This document shows positions 33,038 to 41,577 of a stretch of 64,000 nucleotides of DNA, in pieces (the first letter of the stretch is position 1; each line of letters begins with the position of its first letter). The DNA lies in assembly GCF_027158205.1 (NCBI RefSeq), contig NZ_JAPVLU010000017.1:62001-126000 (forward strand). Reading direction: 5' to 3'. A program made the translations under genes and the position numbers. The stretch comes from Streptomyces sp. H39-S7. Lineage in GTDB: Bacteria; Actinomycetota; Actinomycetes; Streptomycetales; Streptomycetaceae. A model generated the notes under the pieces. That model made no database searches. It worked only from the letters and a program-made list of their open reading frames with translations, and was not told the DNA's origin.

Positions 33038-34231
33038 ATGCGGCTGTATCTGCTCGCGCTCAACCCCACGGACTCCGTCACCGAGGGCTTCCTGCCCGCC
33101 GCCTCACGGCTCGGCCTGGACGTCACCCTGCTCACCGACTCCCCCACCGCTCACCAGGAGCTGTACGGCGACCGGGTGGACGTCGTGGAGTGCGACGTAC
33201 GCGACTTCCGTGCCGTCATCACCCGGATCGCCACCGGCCCCGCCCCCCACGCGGTCTTCACCAACAGCGACCACCTGCAGACCCAGGCCGCCCTCGCCGC
33301 CGCGTACTTCGACCTGCCCGCCAAGCCCTGGCAGGCGGCCCTGCGCGCCAAGGACAAGGCGCAACTGCGCCGCCACCTGGCCGCCACCGGCGCCGACACC
33401 GTGTGGTCCGCCGAACTCCCCGCCGGCGAGGACCCCGCGACCCTGCTGGAACTGCCGGTCCCCTACCCGTGCGTGGTGAAACCGCGCGAAGGCGTGGCCA
33501 GCGAGGACGTGGTCCTGGTCGGGGGTCCGGAGGAGCTGGTGCGGCGCTGCAAGGAGATCCAGGCGCGCCGCCCGCGGGCGGCGCTCGTGGCGGAGGAGTA
33601 CCTGACCGGCGAGCTGTACACGCTGGAAACGCTCGGCGACGGCCGCACCCGGCACGTCCTGGGCGGGTTCCACACCGAGCTCTCGGCACTGCCCCACTTC
33701 ATCGAGGAGCGCCTCACCTTCGTCCCCGCGCACCCCGAGCCGGTCGTCGCGCAGGTCCTCGCGCAACTGGACGCCCTCGGCGTCGGGTTCGGCGCCTGCC
33801 ACACCGAGTTCGTGGTCCAGGACGGCCACGCGCGCATCATCGAGGTCAACTACCGGGCCATCGGCGACCAGTGCGACCTGCTGCTCGCCGGGCTGCTCGG
33901 CATCCCGCTCTTCGAGCTCATCCTCGGCGTCCACCTCGGTCAACCGCTCCCCGCCGACCTCGGTGCCCGCGACGACGGCCGCGCCCGGCTGGATTACCCG
34001 TGCGCGGAACGGGCGGGCACGCTCACCGCCGCGCCCGCCGCCACCGAGCGCACGGTGGACGGCGTCCGGCTCGTCTACCGCCCGCTGCGCGCGACCGGTG
34101 AACGCCACGAACTGCACCACACCAACCGCGACTACCTCGGCGTCCTGCGCGCCACCGGCACCGACCAGGACGCGGTGGACCGCGTCGTGACGGAGTTCCT
34201 CGGGGCGCAGCGCTGGGAGATCACCTCGTGA
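33038..34231 (+). CDS. ATP-grasp ligase, PvsA-like, siderophore synthesis
   Basis: This 397-residue ATP-grasp enzyme has YPCVVKPREGVASEDVVLV (nucleotide-binding Lys), LVAEEYLTGELYTLETL (hinge Glu), and IIEVNYRAIGDQCD (Mg-binding Glu/Asn). Such enzymes form an amide or ester between a carboxylate and an amine. Its place directly before two NIS synthetases, an exporter and a decarboxylase equals the place of PvsA in the vibrioferrin operon of Vibrio. By that analogy it would couple one small building block; the actual substrates cannot be read from the sequence. Its stop overlaps the next start (GTGA). Confidence 0.82.
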   Translation: MRLYLLALNPTDSVTEGFLPAASRLGLDVTLLTDSPTAHQELYGDRVDVVECDVRDFRAVITRIATGPAPHAVFTNSDHLQTQAALAAAYFDLPAKPWQAALRAKDKAQLRRHLAATGADTVWSAELPAGEDPATLLELPVPYPCVVKPREGVASEDVVLVGGPEELVRRCKEIQARRPRAALVAEEYLTGELYTLETLGDGRTRHVLGGFHTELSALPHFIEERLTFVPAHPEPVVAQVLAQLDALGVGFGACHTEFVVQDGHARIIEVNYRAIGDQCDLLLAGLLGIPLFELILGVHLGQPLPADLGARDDGRARLDYPCAERAGTLTAAPAATERTVDGVRLVYRPLRATGERHELHHTNRDYLGVLRATGTDQDAVDRVVTEFLGAQRWEITS

Positions 34232-36093
34232 CGGGCACCGGAACGGGCACCGATGCCGGGGTGGGGACCGACACCGACACGGAGCTGACACTGCGCGTGC
34301 TCAGCGCCCTGCTGCGCGAGGACGTCGTCGGCCTGCGCACGCGCTCCACCCTCATCGAGGAGTCCGACGGGCACTGGCTGCGGCTGCCCTACTCGTACGG
34401 TGGTGACGGGAACGGCGGTGACGGGACCGGCGGCTTCGAGGACGCGCTGCTGCTCCCGGTGACCGAGGACGGCTTCCAGTGCGAGTACGCGGCACGGCTG
34501 CCGCTGCTGCGACGCGCCTCCGACGGCCGCGAACTCACCGGCACCGACGCCGTACTGCGGGCACTGCGCGCCCTCGCCGACCCCGTCGACCGGGCCGGGT
34601 TCGACGCGTTCGCCGAGGAGTGCCGGCAGACCGCCGAGACCCTGCGGCTGCACGACCGGGAGCGCGGCGCGGTGACCACCCGGCTCGCCGAGCGGTACGG
34701 CTCCGACACCGCCTACTGGACGTACGCCCGCGGCCTGGGCTTCGACGCGCTGGCCGCCTTCCACGACCACCCGGTGTATCCGACCTCGCGCGGGCGCAGC
34801 GGCCTCGGCGAGGCGGAACTGCGCGCCTACGCACCGGAGTTCCACGAAGACGTCGCACCGCGCTGGCTCGTGCTGCCCCGCGAGGCCGTGACGGAGTCCG
34901 GCGGCGGTCCCGCCGAGCCGTACGCGTACCTGTGGCCGACGCCCGTCTCCCTCGGCATGCCGGAGCTGCGCGACACCCACACCGTACTTCCGCTGCACCC
35001 GCTGACCGTCGGGGAACCGCTGGACGCCGCGCTGCGCACCGCCGGCCTGGAGGGGCGCGCGTTCCTGGCGGAGCAGCGGCCCCTCACCCTCCTCCCCACC
35101 CTGTCCATGCGCACGCTCGCGGACCGCACGTACCCACTGCTGCACCTGAAACTGCCGCTGGCCACCGCGACCCTCGGCCTGCGCAACCGGCGGACCATCA
35201 AGCCCGGCACCCTCGCGGACGGGGCCGCCTGCCAGCTCCTGCTGAGCCAGGTGATCGCCCGCGAACCGCGGTTCCGCGACACCGTGCTGCTCGCCGACGA
35301 GCGCCGCTACGCGCACGCCGGGCACGAACTCCTCGCCGTTCTGCTGCGCCGGTACCCGGAGCACCTGCAGAACTCCGTGCTGGTCCCGATGGCCGCACTG
35401 CTCGCCGGCGCCCCCGACGGCCGGCTGGTGATCGACCAGCTCGCGGACCGCTTCTACGACGGCGACCCCGTCGCCCTCCTGGACGCCTGCCTGACGCTGC
35501 TGTTCGACTGGCAGACCACGCTCTTCGGCTACGGCATCGCCCTGGAGTCGCATCAGCAGAACGTCTCGCTCGCCCTGGACCGGGACCGCGCGACGGGCGC
35601 CACCCGGCTGCGGCTGGTCCTGAAGGACAACGACGGACCGCGGATCAACACGGCGCGGCTGAGCCGGGCCCTGGGTGAAACGCCGGCCCGCATCGACGAG
35701 TTCGACGACGAGCGCATCTTCTGCGTCTCCGACGACCCGCTCGTCGACCTGTTCACGACCATCACCGTCCACCTCTGCGCGGGCTCGTACGCCTTCGGAC
35801 TCGCCGACCACGGCCGGGCACCGCTGGACGAGCTGCTGCGGCTGGTCCGCGACCGGCTCTCCGAGGCCATCGACCGCCTGGGCGGCGCGCCGGCCGAACT
35901 GCTGCGCGCGCGGGTGCTGGACGCCGAGCGGCTCCCGGTCAAGGCGATGGTCAGCGCGGGGACGCTGCTCAGCAAGGAGCGCTCCGGCGCGGCCGACATC
36001 AACAAGCACTACACGACGGGCCCCAACTACCTGCGGGCCGAGTCGACCGAGCCGACCGGGTCGACCGGACCGGCCGGGACCGGTCCGAGGTGA
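34228..36093 (+). CDS. IucA/IucC-type NIS synthetase (PvsB-like)
   Basis: The 621-residue NIS synthetase adenylates a carboxylate, often citrate, and condenses it with an amine or alcohol. The ATP-binding motif is seen as DHPVYPTSRGRSGLG (usually GHPxHPxxKxRxG), then LHPLTVGEPL in place of HPWQ, and KLPLATATLGLRNRRTIKPG. The C-terminal FhuF-like region reads YGIALESHQQNVSLALD and LVLKDNDGPRIN. The variant motifs set it apart from the second synthetase, as PvsB differs from PvsD. A Gly/Thr-rich stretch and the GTG start overlap the ATP-grasp gene; the end overlaps the MFS gene (GTGA). Confidence 0.9.
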   Translation: MTGTGTGTDAGVGTDTDTELTLRVLSALLREDVVGLRTRSTLIEESDGHWLRLPYSYGGDGNGGDGTGGFEDALLLPVTEDGFQCEYAARLPLLRRASDGRELTGTDAVLRALRALADPVDRAGFDAFAEECRQTAETLRLHDRERGAVTTRLAERYGSDTAYWTYARGLGFDALAAFHDHPVYPTSRGRSGLGEAELRAYAPEFHEDVAPRWLVLPREAVTESGGGPAEPYAYLWPTPVSLGMPELRDTHTVLPLHPLTVGEPLDAALRTAGLEGRAFLAEQRPLTLLPTLSMRTLADRTYPLLHLKLPLATATLGLRNRRTIKPGTLADGAACQLLLSQVIAREPRFRDTVLLADERRYAHAGHELLAVLLRRYPEHLQNSVLVPMAALLAGAPDGRLVIDQLADRFYDGDPVALLDACLTLLFDWQTTLFGYGIALESHQQNVSLALDRDRATGATRLRLVLKDNDGPRINTARLSRALGETPARIDEFDDERIFCVSDDPLVDLFTTITVHLCAGSYAFGLADHGRAPLDELLRLVRDRLSEAIDRLGGAPAELLRARVLDAERLPVKAMVSAGTLLSKERSGAADINKHYTTGPNYLRAESTEPTGSTGPAGTGPR

Positions 36094-37286
36094 GCGCGGA
36101 AGCGGCGACGCTGGCCGGCGCTCCGGCCCCCGCCCTGGGGCGCCGCCAGGTGCACGCGGTGGCGGCCTGCTACTTCGTCGCCTCGTTCGCCGCGCTCGGC
36201 CTGCCCCCGTACCTGACGTCGATCCTGCCGGAACTGGGCGACACGACCGCGCACTGGGCCGGGCTGCTCTACATCGTCCCGACGGTCTTCGGCGGCCTCG
36301 CCGCCCCGCTCTGGGGGCGGCTGGCCGACCGCTACGGCCGCAAACGGCTGCTGCTGCGCGCCCAGCTCGGGCTGGCGCTGTCGTTCCTGCTGGCCGGAGC
36401 CGCCGACTCGCTGCCCACGTTCACCGCCGCCCTCGTCCTGCAGGGCATCCTCGGCGGCACGTTCGCCGCCACCAACGGCTATCTCGCCGCGGGTCTCGAC
36501 GGCACCCGGCTGTCCTGGGCCCTGACCCTGATGCAGGGCAGCGCCCGCGCCGCCCTCGTCGCCGCACCCATCGTGGTCGGCTCCCTGTCCCCATGGCTCT
36601 CGCCACACCGCCAGTACGCGCTGCTCGCCCTCCTCCCCCTGGGCGCCGCCGCGATGCTGCTGGCTCTGCCGGAACCACGGGAGAGCGTCGCGCTCCCGCC
36701 GGTGCGGCTGCAGGAGACGCGGCCCGGCACCGCGCAGCGCCGGCTGCTGCGGGAGCTGTACGTCTTCGAGTTCGCGTTCGTCTTCTCGACCGTCATCTCC
36801 TTCCCCTACCTCATCGCCCTGCTCGGCGACCGAATATCGGGGATCTCCGCGGTCGTCTCCGGGTCGCTCTTCGCCCTGCCGCACCTGTGCTACCTGCTCT
36901 TCGCCGCGCCCGTGCACTCCGCCTTCCGCAACCGCCCCCGGCTCGGCATCGCCCTCGGTTTCACGGCGGTGGCCGCGGGCCTCGCGGGGCACGCCACCGC
37001 CGGTTCGCTGATCACGTTCACGGCCGTCCGGCTGCTGCTCGGGGCCGGCCTCACCCTCGGCCTGGTCGGTCTCTCCCTGCTCGCCGCCGACGCGGTGCAA
37101 GGCCGTTCGCCGGGAAGGATGTTCGGCTCCCTGGAGTTCGTCTCCAAGGGCGGGGCCGTCGCCGCCGGAGTGGTCGCCGCACTCGGCAACAGCGCCTTCG
37201 GACCGACCGCGCCCGTGGTCGCGGGCACCGCGGTCGCCCTGATCACCGTCGCAGCCGCCGTACACGCTCTCTTCTCGCACCCTTGA
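36090..37286 (+). CDS. MFS siderophore exporter (PvsC-like)
   Basis: This 398-residue major facilitator protein has 12 predicted helices and the loop 2-3 motif GRLADRYGRKRLLLRAQ, with GRSPGRMFGSLEFVSKGGAV before helix 11. Enclosed between two NIS synthetase genes with overlaps at both ends, it is almost certainly the exporter of the siderophore made by its neighbours, the position held by PvsC in vibrioferrin operons. Start GTG 36090 overlaps the previous stop. Confidence 0.88.
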   Translation: MSAEAATLAGAPAPALGRRQVHAVAACYFVASFAALGLPPYLTSILPELGDTTAHWAGLLYIVPTVFGGLAAPLWGRLADRYGRKRLLLRAQLGLALSFLLAGAADSLPTFTAALVLQGILGGTFAATNGYLAAGLDGTRLSWALTLMQGSARAALVAAPIVVGSLSPWLSPHRQYALLALLPLGAAAMLLALPEPRESVALPPVRLQETRPGTAQRRLLRELYVFEFAFVFSTVISFPYLIALLGDRISGISAVVSGSLFALPHLCYLLFAAPVHSAFRNRPRLGIALGFTAVAAGLAGHATAGSLITFTAVRLLLGAGLTLGLVGLSLLAADAVQGRSPGRMFGSLEFVSKGGAVAAGVVAALGNSAFGPTAPVVAGTAVALITVAAAVHALFSHP

Positions 37287-37297
37287 TGGAGCCGTTG

Positions 37298-39103
37298 ATG
37301 ACGCTTCCCCTGCACCTCGCGCAGCCCTCCCCCTCACCCTCCTCCTCCACCACCGCCGGCGACCTCGCCGCGGGCCTTCCGGCCGCCGATGACGTCGTGG
37401 CGCACACCCTGCTCAACTGCCTGCTCCGCGAGGTCTCGGGACCCGAGCACCAGACGGCGGTCGCGGACGGCCACCTGCTGCTGCGGCTGCCCCGCGCGGG
37501 CGCGCTGCTGCGGGTCGCGCTGCGCCGCACGTCACTGATCGGCGCCCACCGGTTCTCCGGCCCCGTCGCGGAGCGGCACGCGGACACGTGGAAGGAGTTG
37601 GACTGGTACCGCCTCGCCGAGCACGTGCACGACGAGCTGTCGCTGCGGACCGGGGTGCGCAACGACGAGTTCCTGGACCAGATCGTCTCCAGCCACCGGG
37701 GCGTCACCGCCGCCCTGTCGCTCCCCCGCGAGCTGCCCGGCGACCACACCGGATCCCCCGGGACGGGTGACCTCGACTACCTGGAGTCCGAGCAGTCCCT
37801 GCTCTTCGGCCACCGCTTCCACCCCACCCCCAAGGCGCGCACCGGCGACCCCGCGTCGTGGGCCGCGTACGCCCCCGAGGCGGGCGCGACGTTCCCGCTG
37901 CGCCACTTCGCCGTCCGCGAGCACCTGATCGCGGAGGAGCGCAGCGAACCCGGCGCCGCCGACCCGCTGGACCGGCTGCGGCCGGTGCCCGCCGGCTACC
38001 GGCTGCTGCCCGCGCACCCGTGGCAGTACGGTCTGCTGCACGAGCACCCGGCGCTGCGCGCGGCCCTGGCCTGCGGCGACATCCTCGACCTGGGCACCGG
38101 CGACGTGCCCGCGACGCCGACCGCGTCGGTCCGCACCCTGTACGACGGTGAGACGTTCCTGAAGTTCAGCCTCAACATCAGGATCACCAACTGCCTCCGG
38201 AAGAACGCCGCTTACGAGCTCTCCGGCGCGGTCGCGCTCACCCGCCTGCTGCAACCGGTCTTCGCCGACCTGGCAGAACGCTTCCCGGCTGTGGCCATGC
38301 TGCGGGAGCCCGCGTACCGCAGCCTCGCGCTGCCCGGCCCCGACGGGCGACCGGACCTCGGCCTGCTGGAGGGCTTCGGCGTCATCGTCCGCGACGGCCT
38401 GGACGCGCACCTGCGCCCCGGTGTCACCCCGCTGCTGGCCGCCGCCGTCGCCGACGAGTACCCGACCGGCGCCGCGCACATCTCGCGGCTCCTCGCCGGA
38501 ACGGGACCGCAGGCCGCCCTCGACTGGTGGACGGCGTATCTGCGGCTGCTGCTGCCGCCGGTGCTCGCCGCCTACTTCGACCACGGCGTCGTGCTGGAAC
38601 CGCATCTGCAGAACGTGCTGATCGGGGTGGACGGCGAGGGCTTCCCCGTCCAGGTCCTCCTCCGCGACCTGGAGGGCACCAAACTCATCCCCGAGCACCA
38701 CACCGCCACCCTCGCCGCCCTGCCGGCCGATGTCGCCGCCCCGATGACGTACGACGCGGAACGCGGCTGGGACCGCGTCATCTACTGCCTGCTCGTCAAC
38801 CACGTCTCGGAACTCCTGGCGGCACTCGCCGACCTGCATCCGCAGACGGAGACGGTCCTGTGGGCGCGGGTCCGCACCGTGCTGCGCGAGTACGCGGACG
38901 GCCACGGCTGCCCGCCCCGCCTCAGCGCCCTGCTCGCCGGGGTCCCGCTGCCGGCCAAGGCCAACCTCCTCACCCGCTGGGAACGCAAGGCCGACCGCGA
39001 GGCCGGCTACGTACGGCTGCCCTCGCCGCTGGCCGAGGACGTGCTGGACGACGCGGACGACGCGGACGACAGCGACCGCACCGAGCCCTGGAGCGCCCGA
39101 TGA
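37298..39103 (+). CDS. IucA/IucC-type NIS synthetase (PvsD-like)
   Basis: The second NIS synthetase (about 601 residues) has near-canonical motifs: LLFGHRFHPTPKARTG (one Pro-to-Arg change), LLPAHPWQYGLLHEHP, FLKFSLNIRITNCLRKNA, and the C-terminal YFDHGVVLEPHLQNVLI with LLRDLEGTKL. These resemble citrate-activating synthetases. ATG 37298 is preferred because GGAG lies 6 bp upstream, though ATG 37286, overlapping the MFS stop, is also possible. The end overlaps the decarboxylase gene (ATGA). In vibrioferrin synthesis the PvsD-type enzyme joins serine to citrate; whether this one does so is inference. Confidence 0.9.
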   Translation: MTLPLHLAQPSPSPSSSTTAGDLAAGLPAADDVVAHTLLNCLLREVSGPEHQTAVADGHLLLRLPRAGALLRVALRRTSLIGAHRFSGPVAERHADTWKELDWYRLAEHVHDELSLRTGVRNDEFLDQIVSSHRGVTAALSLPRELPGDHTGSPGTGDLDYLESEQSLLFGHRFHPTPKARTGDPASWAAYAPEAGATFPLRHFAVREHLIAEERSEPGAADPLDRLRPVPAGYRLLPAHPWQYGLLHEHPALRAALACGDILDLGTGDVPATPTASVRTLYDGETFLKFSLNIRITNCLRKNAAYELSGAVALTRLLQPVFADLAERFPAVAMLREPAYRSLALPGPDGRPDLGLLEGFGVIVRDGLDAHLRPGVTPLLAAAVADEYPTGAAHISRLLAGTGPQAALDWWTAYLRLLLPPVLAAYFDHGVVLEPHLQNVLIGVDGEGFPVQVLLRDLEGTKLIPEHHTATLAALPADVAAPMTYDAERGWDRVIYCLLVNHVSELLAALADLHPQTETVLWARVRTVLREYADGHGCPPRLSALLAGVPLPAKANLLTRWERKADREAGYVRLPSPLAEDVLDDADDADDSDRTEPWSAR

Positions 39104-40320
39104 CCCCGCCACCCGTCGTGCCCCCGCTCACCGGGGCGGTCCGTGAACGGGCCGCGTACCTCGCCTCCGACGACCTGCCCGCCTACGTCTACGACCTGGC
39201 GGAGCTGCGCGCGCACGCCGCCGCCGTACGGGCCGCTCTCCCCGAGCGCGTCGAGCTCTACTACGCCGCCAAGGCCAACCCCGAGCCGGAGATCCTGGCC
39301 GCGCTCGCCCCGCACGTCGACGGGTTCGAGGTCTCCTCCGGCGGCGAACTGGCCCATGTGCGCAAGGCCGTCCGCAACCGTCCGCTGGCCTTCGGCGGCC
39401 CCGGCAAGACCCCGGCCGAGCTCGCGACCGCGCTGGACCTGGGCGTGGAGCGCTTCCACGTGGAGAGCGAGTACGAGCTGCGCATGCTCGGACACCTCGC
39501 CGCACGGCTGGCCCCCGGCCGGACCGTCCCCGTCCTGCTGCGCTTCAACCTGCCGGTGCCGGGCGCGGCCCTGGAGGGCAGCTCGCTGGCGATGGGTGGC
39601 CGCCCGACGCCGTTCGGCCTCGACCCCACCCAGGCCGACAACGCCGTACGGCTGCTCGCCGATCACCCGCAGCTGGAGCTGCGCGGCCTCCACGCCCACC
39701 TCGCCAGCGGCCTCGACGCGGCGGCGCAGCTCGCCGTGGCCGGCGAAGTGGTCGCGTTCGCGGTGGCCCTGGCCGCCCGGTACGGCGTCGCGCTGCCCGA
39801 GGTGAACGTCGGCGGCGGCATGAACGTGGACTACACCGACCCGGGCGTCCGCTTCGACTGGACCGCGTACGGCGAAGGTCTCGCGCGCCTCACCGCCGCC
39901 CACCCCTCCCTGCTGCTGCGCATCGAACCGGGTCGCGCCCTCACCGCGTACTGCGGCTGGTACGCCACCGAGGTCCTGGACGTGAAGCCCAGCCACGGCG
40001 AGGAGTTCGCCGTGCTGCGCGGCGGCACCCACCATCTGCGCACCCCGGCGACCAAGGGCCACGACCAGCCCTGCACGGTCCTGCCCGTCGACCGCTGGCC
40101 CCACCCCTGGCCGCGCCCGGCCGCCCGGCAGGACCACATCACCCTCACCGGGCAGCTCTGCACACCAAAGGATGTGCTGGCCCGCCGGGTTCCGGCGGGC
40201 GGTCTACGGGCCGGGGACCGGGTGGTGTTCGCGCTGGCGGGGGCATACGCGTGGAACATCTCGCACCACGATTTCCTGATGCACCCCCGGCCGGGCTTCC
40301 ACTTCCTGGGCGGTGCTTGA
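39100..40320 (+). CDS. PLP-dependent decarboxylase (PvsE/SbnH/LysA-like)
   Basis: This 406-residue fold-type III decarboxylase has the PLP lysine in ELYYAAKANPEPEIL, a GLHAHLASGLD segment, the phosphate-binding EVNVGGGMNVDY and the C-terminal cysteine region AYCGWYATEVLDV. It belongs to the diaminopimelate/ornithine decarboxylase superfamily. In siderophore operons such enzymes (PvsE, SbnH) decarboxylate an amino acid after it is joined to citrate. It is not the housekeeping lysA, given its place as the last coupled gene of the operon. ATG 39100 overlaps the preceding stop. Confidence 0.9.
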   Translation: MTPPPVVPPLTGAVRERAAYLASDDLPAYVYDLAELRAHAAAVRAALPERVELYYAAKANPEPEILAALAPHVDGFEVSSGGELAHVRKAVRNRPLAFGGPGKTPAELATALDLGVERFHVESEYELRMLGHLAARLAPGRTVPVLLRFNLPVPGAALEGSSLAMGGRPTPFGLDPTQADNAVRLLADHPQLELRGLHAHLASGLDAAAQLAVAGEVVAFAVALAARYGVALPEVNVGGGMNVDYTDPGVRFDWTAYGEGLARLTAAHPSLLLRIEPGRALTAYCGWYATEVLDVKPSHGEEFAVLRGGTHHLRTPATKGHDQPCTVLPVDRWPHPWPRPAARQDHITLTGQLCTPKDVLARRVPAGGLRAGDRVVFALAGAYAWNISHHDFLMHPRPGFHFLGGA

Positions 40321-40329
40321 ATCGCACCC

Positions 40330-40971
40330 ATGACCGATCATGAAGTGCTGCGGGTCTTCATCGGCCCGGACGGCCGGGGCGGCAACCCCCTGGGCGTGGT
40401 GACCGCCGACTCCTCCGACGCGGCCGGCCGGCAGGCCATCGCCGCCGAACTCGGCTACAGCGAAACGGTCTTCATCGACGACGCGGAACGCGGGGGCGTA
40501 CGGATCTTCACCCCGAGCGTGGAGCTTCCCTTCGCCGGCCACCCCCTCGTCGGCACCGCCTGGCTCCTCCAGACAGGCCTGCTGCGCCCCCCGGCCGGCG
40601 ACGTCCCGGCCTGGACGGAGGGCGACATCACCTGGATCCGCGGCCGCGCCGCCTGGGCCCCCGGCCGCCGCACCGAGCAGTACACGACGGTCGCCGAGGT
40701 CAACGCCCTGCCCTCGCCGCCGCCCGGTGAGGGCTGGCTCTACGCCTGGGCCTGGGCGGACGAAACCGCCGGCCGCGTCCGGGCCCGCGGGTTCCCCCGC
40801 CGCGGCGACGCCATCACCGAGGACGAGGCGACCGGCGCCTCCGCGATGGTCCTCGCCGCCGAACTCGCCCGCCCCCTCGACATCCGCCAGGGCACCGCCT
40901 CCCAAATCCTGACCCGCCCGGGCCCTGACGGCACGATCGACGTGGGCGGCCGGGTGGCAAGCTCCCGCTGA
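40330..40971 (+). CDS. PhzF-family isomerase-like protein, short
   Basis: This 213-residue protein has the PhzF start ([16 protein letters not shown]), the proposed catalytic Glu in LGYSETVFI and [20 protein letters not shown], with [14 protein letters not shown] in the second half. Family members of about 280 residues are isomerases or epimerases; this one is shorter because the second domain is reduced, a form common in actinobacteria. It begins 9 bp after the siderophore decarboxylase, so it may be transcribed from the iron-regulated operon, but no role in siderophore synthesis is known for the family. Confidence 0.82.
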   Translation: MTDHEVLRVFIGPDGRGGNPLGVVTADSSDAAGRQAIAAELGYSETVFIDDAERGGVRIFTPSVELPFAGHPLVGTAWLLQTGLLRPPAGDVPAWTEGDITWIRGRAAWAPGRRTEQYTTVAEVNALPSPPPGEGWLYAWAWADETAGRVRARGFPRRGDAITEDEATGASAMVLAAELARPLDIRQGTASQILTRPGPDGTIDVGGRVASSR

Positions 40972-40990
40972 GGCACTCGCCGAGCTGTCG

Positions 40991-41420
40991 TCAGACCGCC
41001 TGCACCGGCGTGTCCAGCTCGAACCACACCCCCCCAGCGATCCGCCGCCCCACACCGGTCGGCCAGCGCCGCGACCAGGAACAACCCACGCCTGCTCACC
41101 GCCTCGTCCGCCGCCCCGCCCACCCCGAACCGAACCGCGCTCCCGTCGACGACGGTCACCCGCACCTGCCCGGGCGCCACTCGAACCCGCAGCAGTAAAT
41201 GCGCCCCACCGGCATGCAGATAGGTGTTCGTCACCAACTCCGACGTACACACCGCCGCCGAGTCGGCAAGATCCCCCCACCCGACCGCCCGAACCACCCC
41301 CGCCACGAAGTCCCGGCAGATCTTGGGAGCGGTGACGACGCGGGCGCTGCGAAGCGTGAACGAATGGGGAACGTGGGCCGCGAGGGGCGGCTGGACGGGG
41401 ATGCGGGCTTCGGGGTCCAT
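40991..41420 (-). pseudogene. AbaA/RsbW-like ATP-binding protein, frameshifted
   Basis: From ATG 41420 the frame encodes a GHKL-type regulator like that at 20608: AAVCTSELVTNTYLHA (N-box), VTVVDGSAVRFG (G1) and RRGLFLVAALADRCG (G2). At a run of seven G on the coding strand (C on plus, 41029-41035) the frame shifts; removing one G restores RWGVWFELDTPVQAV and a stop at 40991, the normal end (142 residues). As written, the protein runs on into unrelated sequence. This is either a real homopolymer mutation or a sequencing error. It diverges from the WhiJ-like gene at 41578. Confidence 0.75.
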
Positions 41421-41513
41421 GGACCAACTCCCCTGTTGGATACGCCACGTGTCGGATGCAGCACCTACCGTAGTCAATGATGGTTATCTAGTTCAACGTA
41501 ATCGCGTATTTTC

Positions 41514-41532
41514 ATCACTCGCTGGTAGTGAT
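41514..41532. promoter_or_regulatory. Operator-like inverted repeat before WhiJ-like gene
   Basis: ATCACT and AGTGAT form a perfect 6-bp inverted repeat with a 7-bp spacer in the AT-rich space between the divergent ATPase and WhiJ-like genes. Its position 45 bp before the regulator start suits autoregulation. Confidence 0.4.
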
Positions 41533-41577
41533 CGCGTGAACACGGCAGACCTGCAACGACCGATGAGGAAGGGGCAC

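Noticed and set aside
33038-40320. Desferrioxamine or aerobactin type siderophore cluster
   Set aside because: No lysine/ornithine monooxygenase, no acyl-CoA transferase and two rather than one NIS synthetase plus an ATP-grasp enzyme.
39100-40320. Housekeeping diaminopimelate decarboxylase lysA
   Set aside because: It overlaps the preceding NIS synthetase gene, lies under an iron box, and belongs to the decarboxylase type found in siderophore operons.
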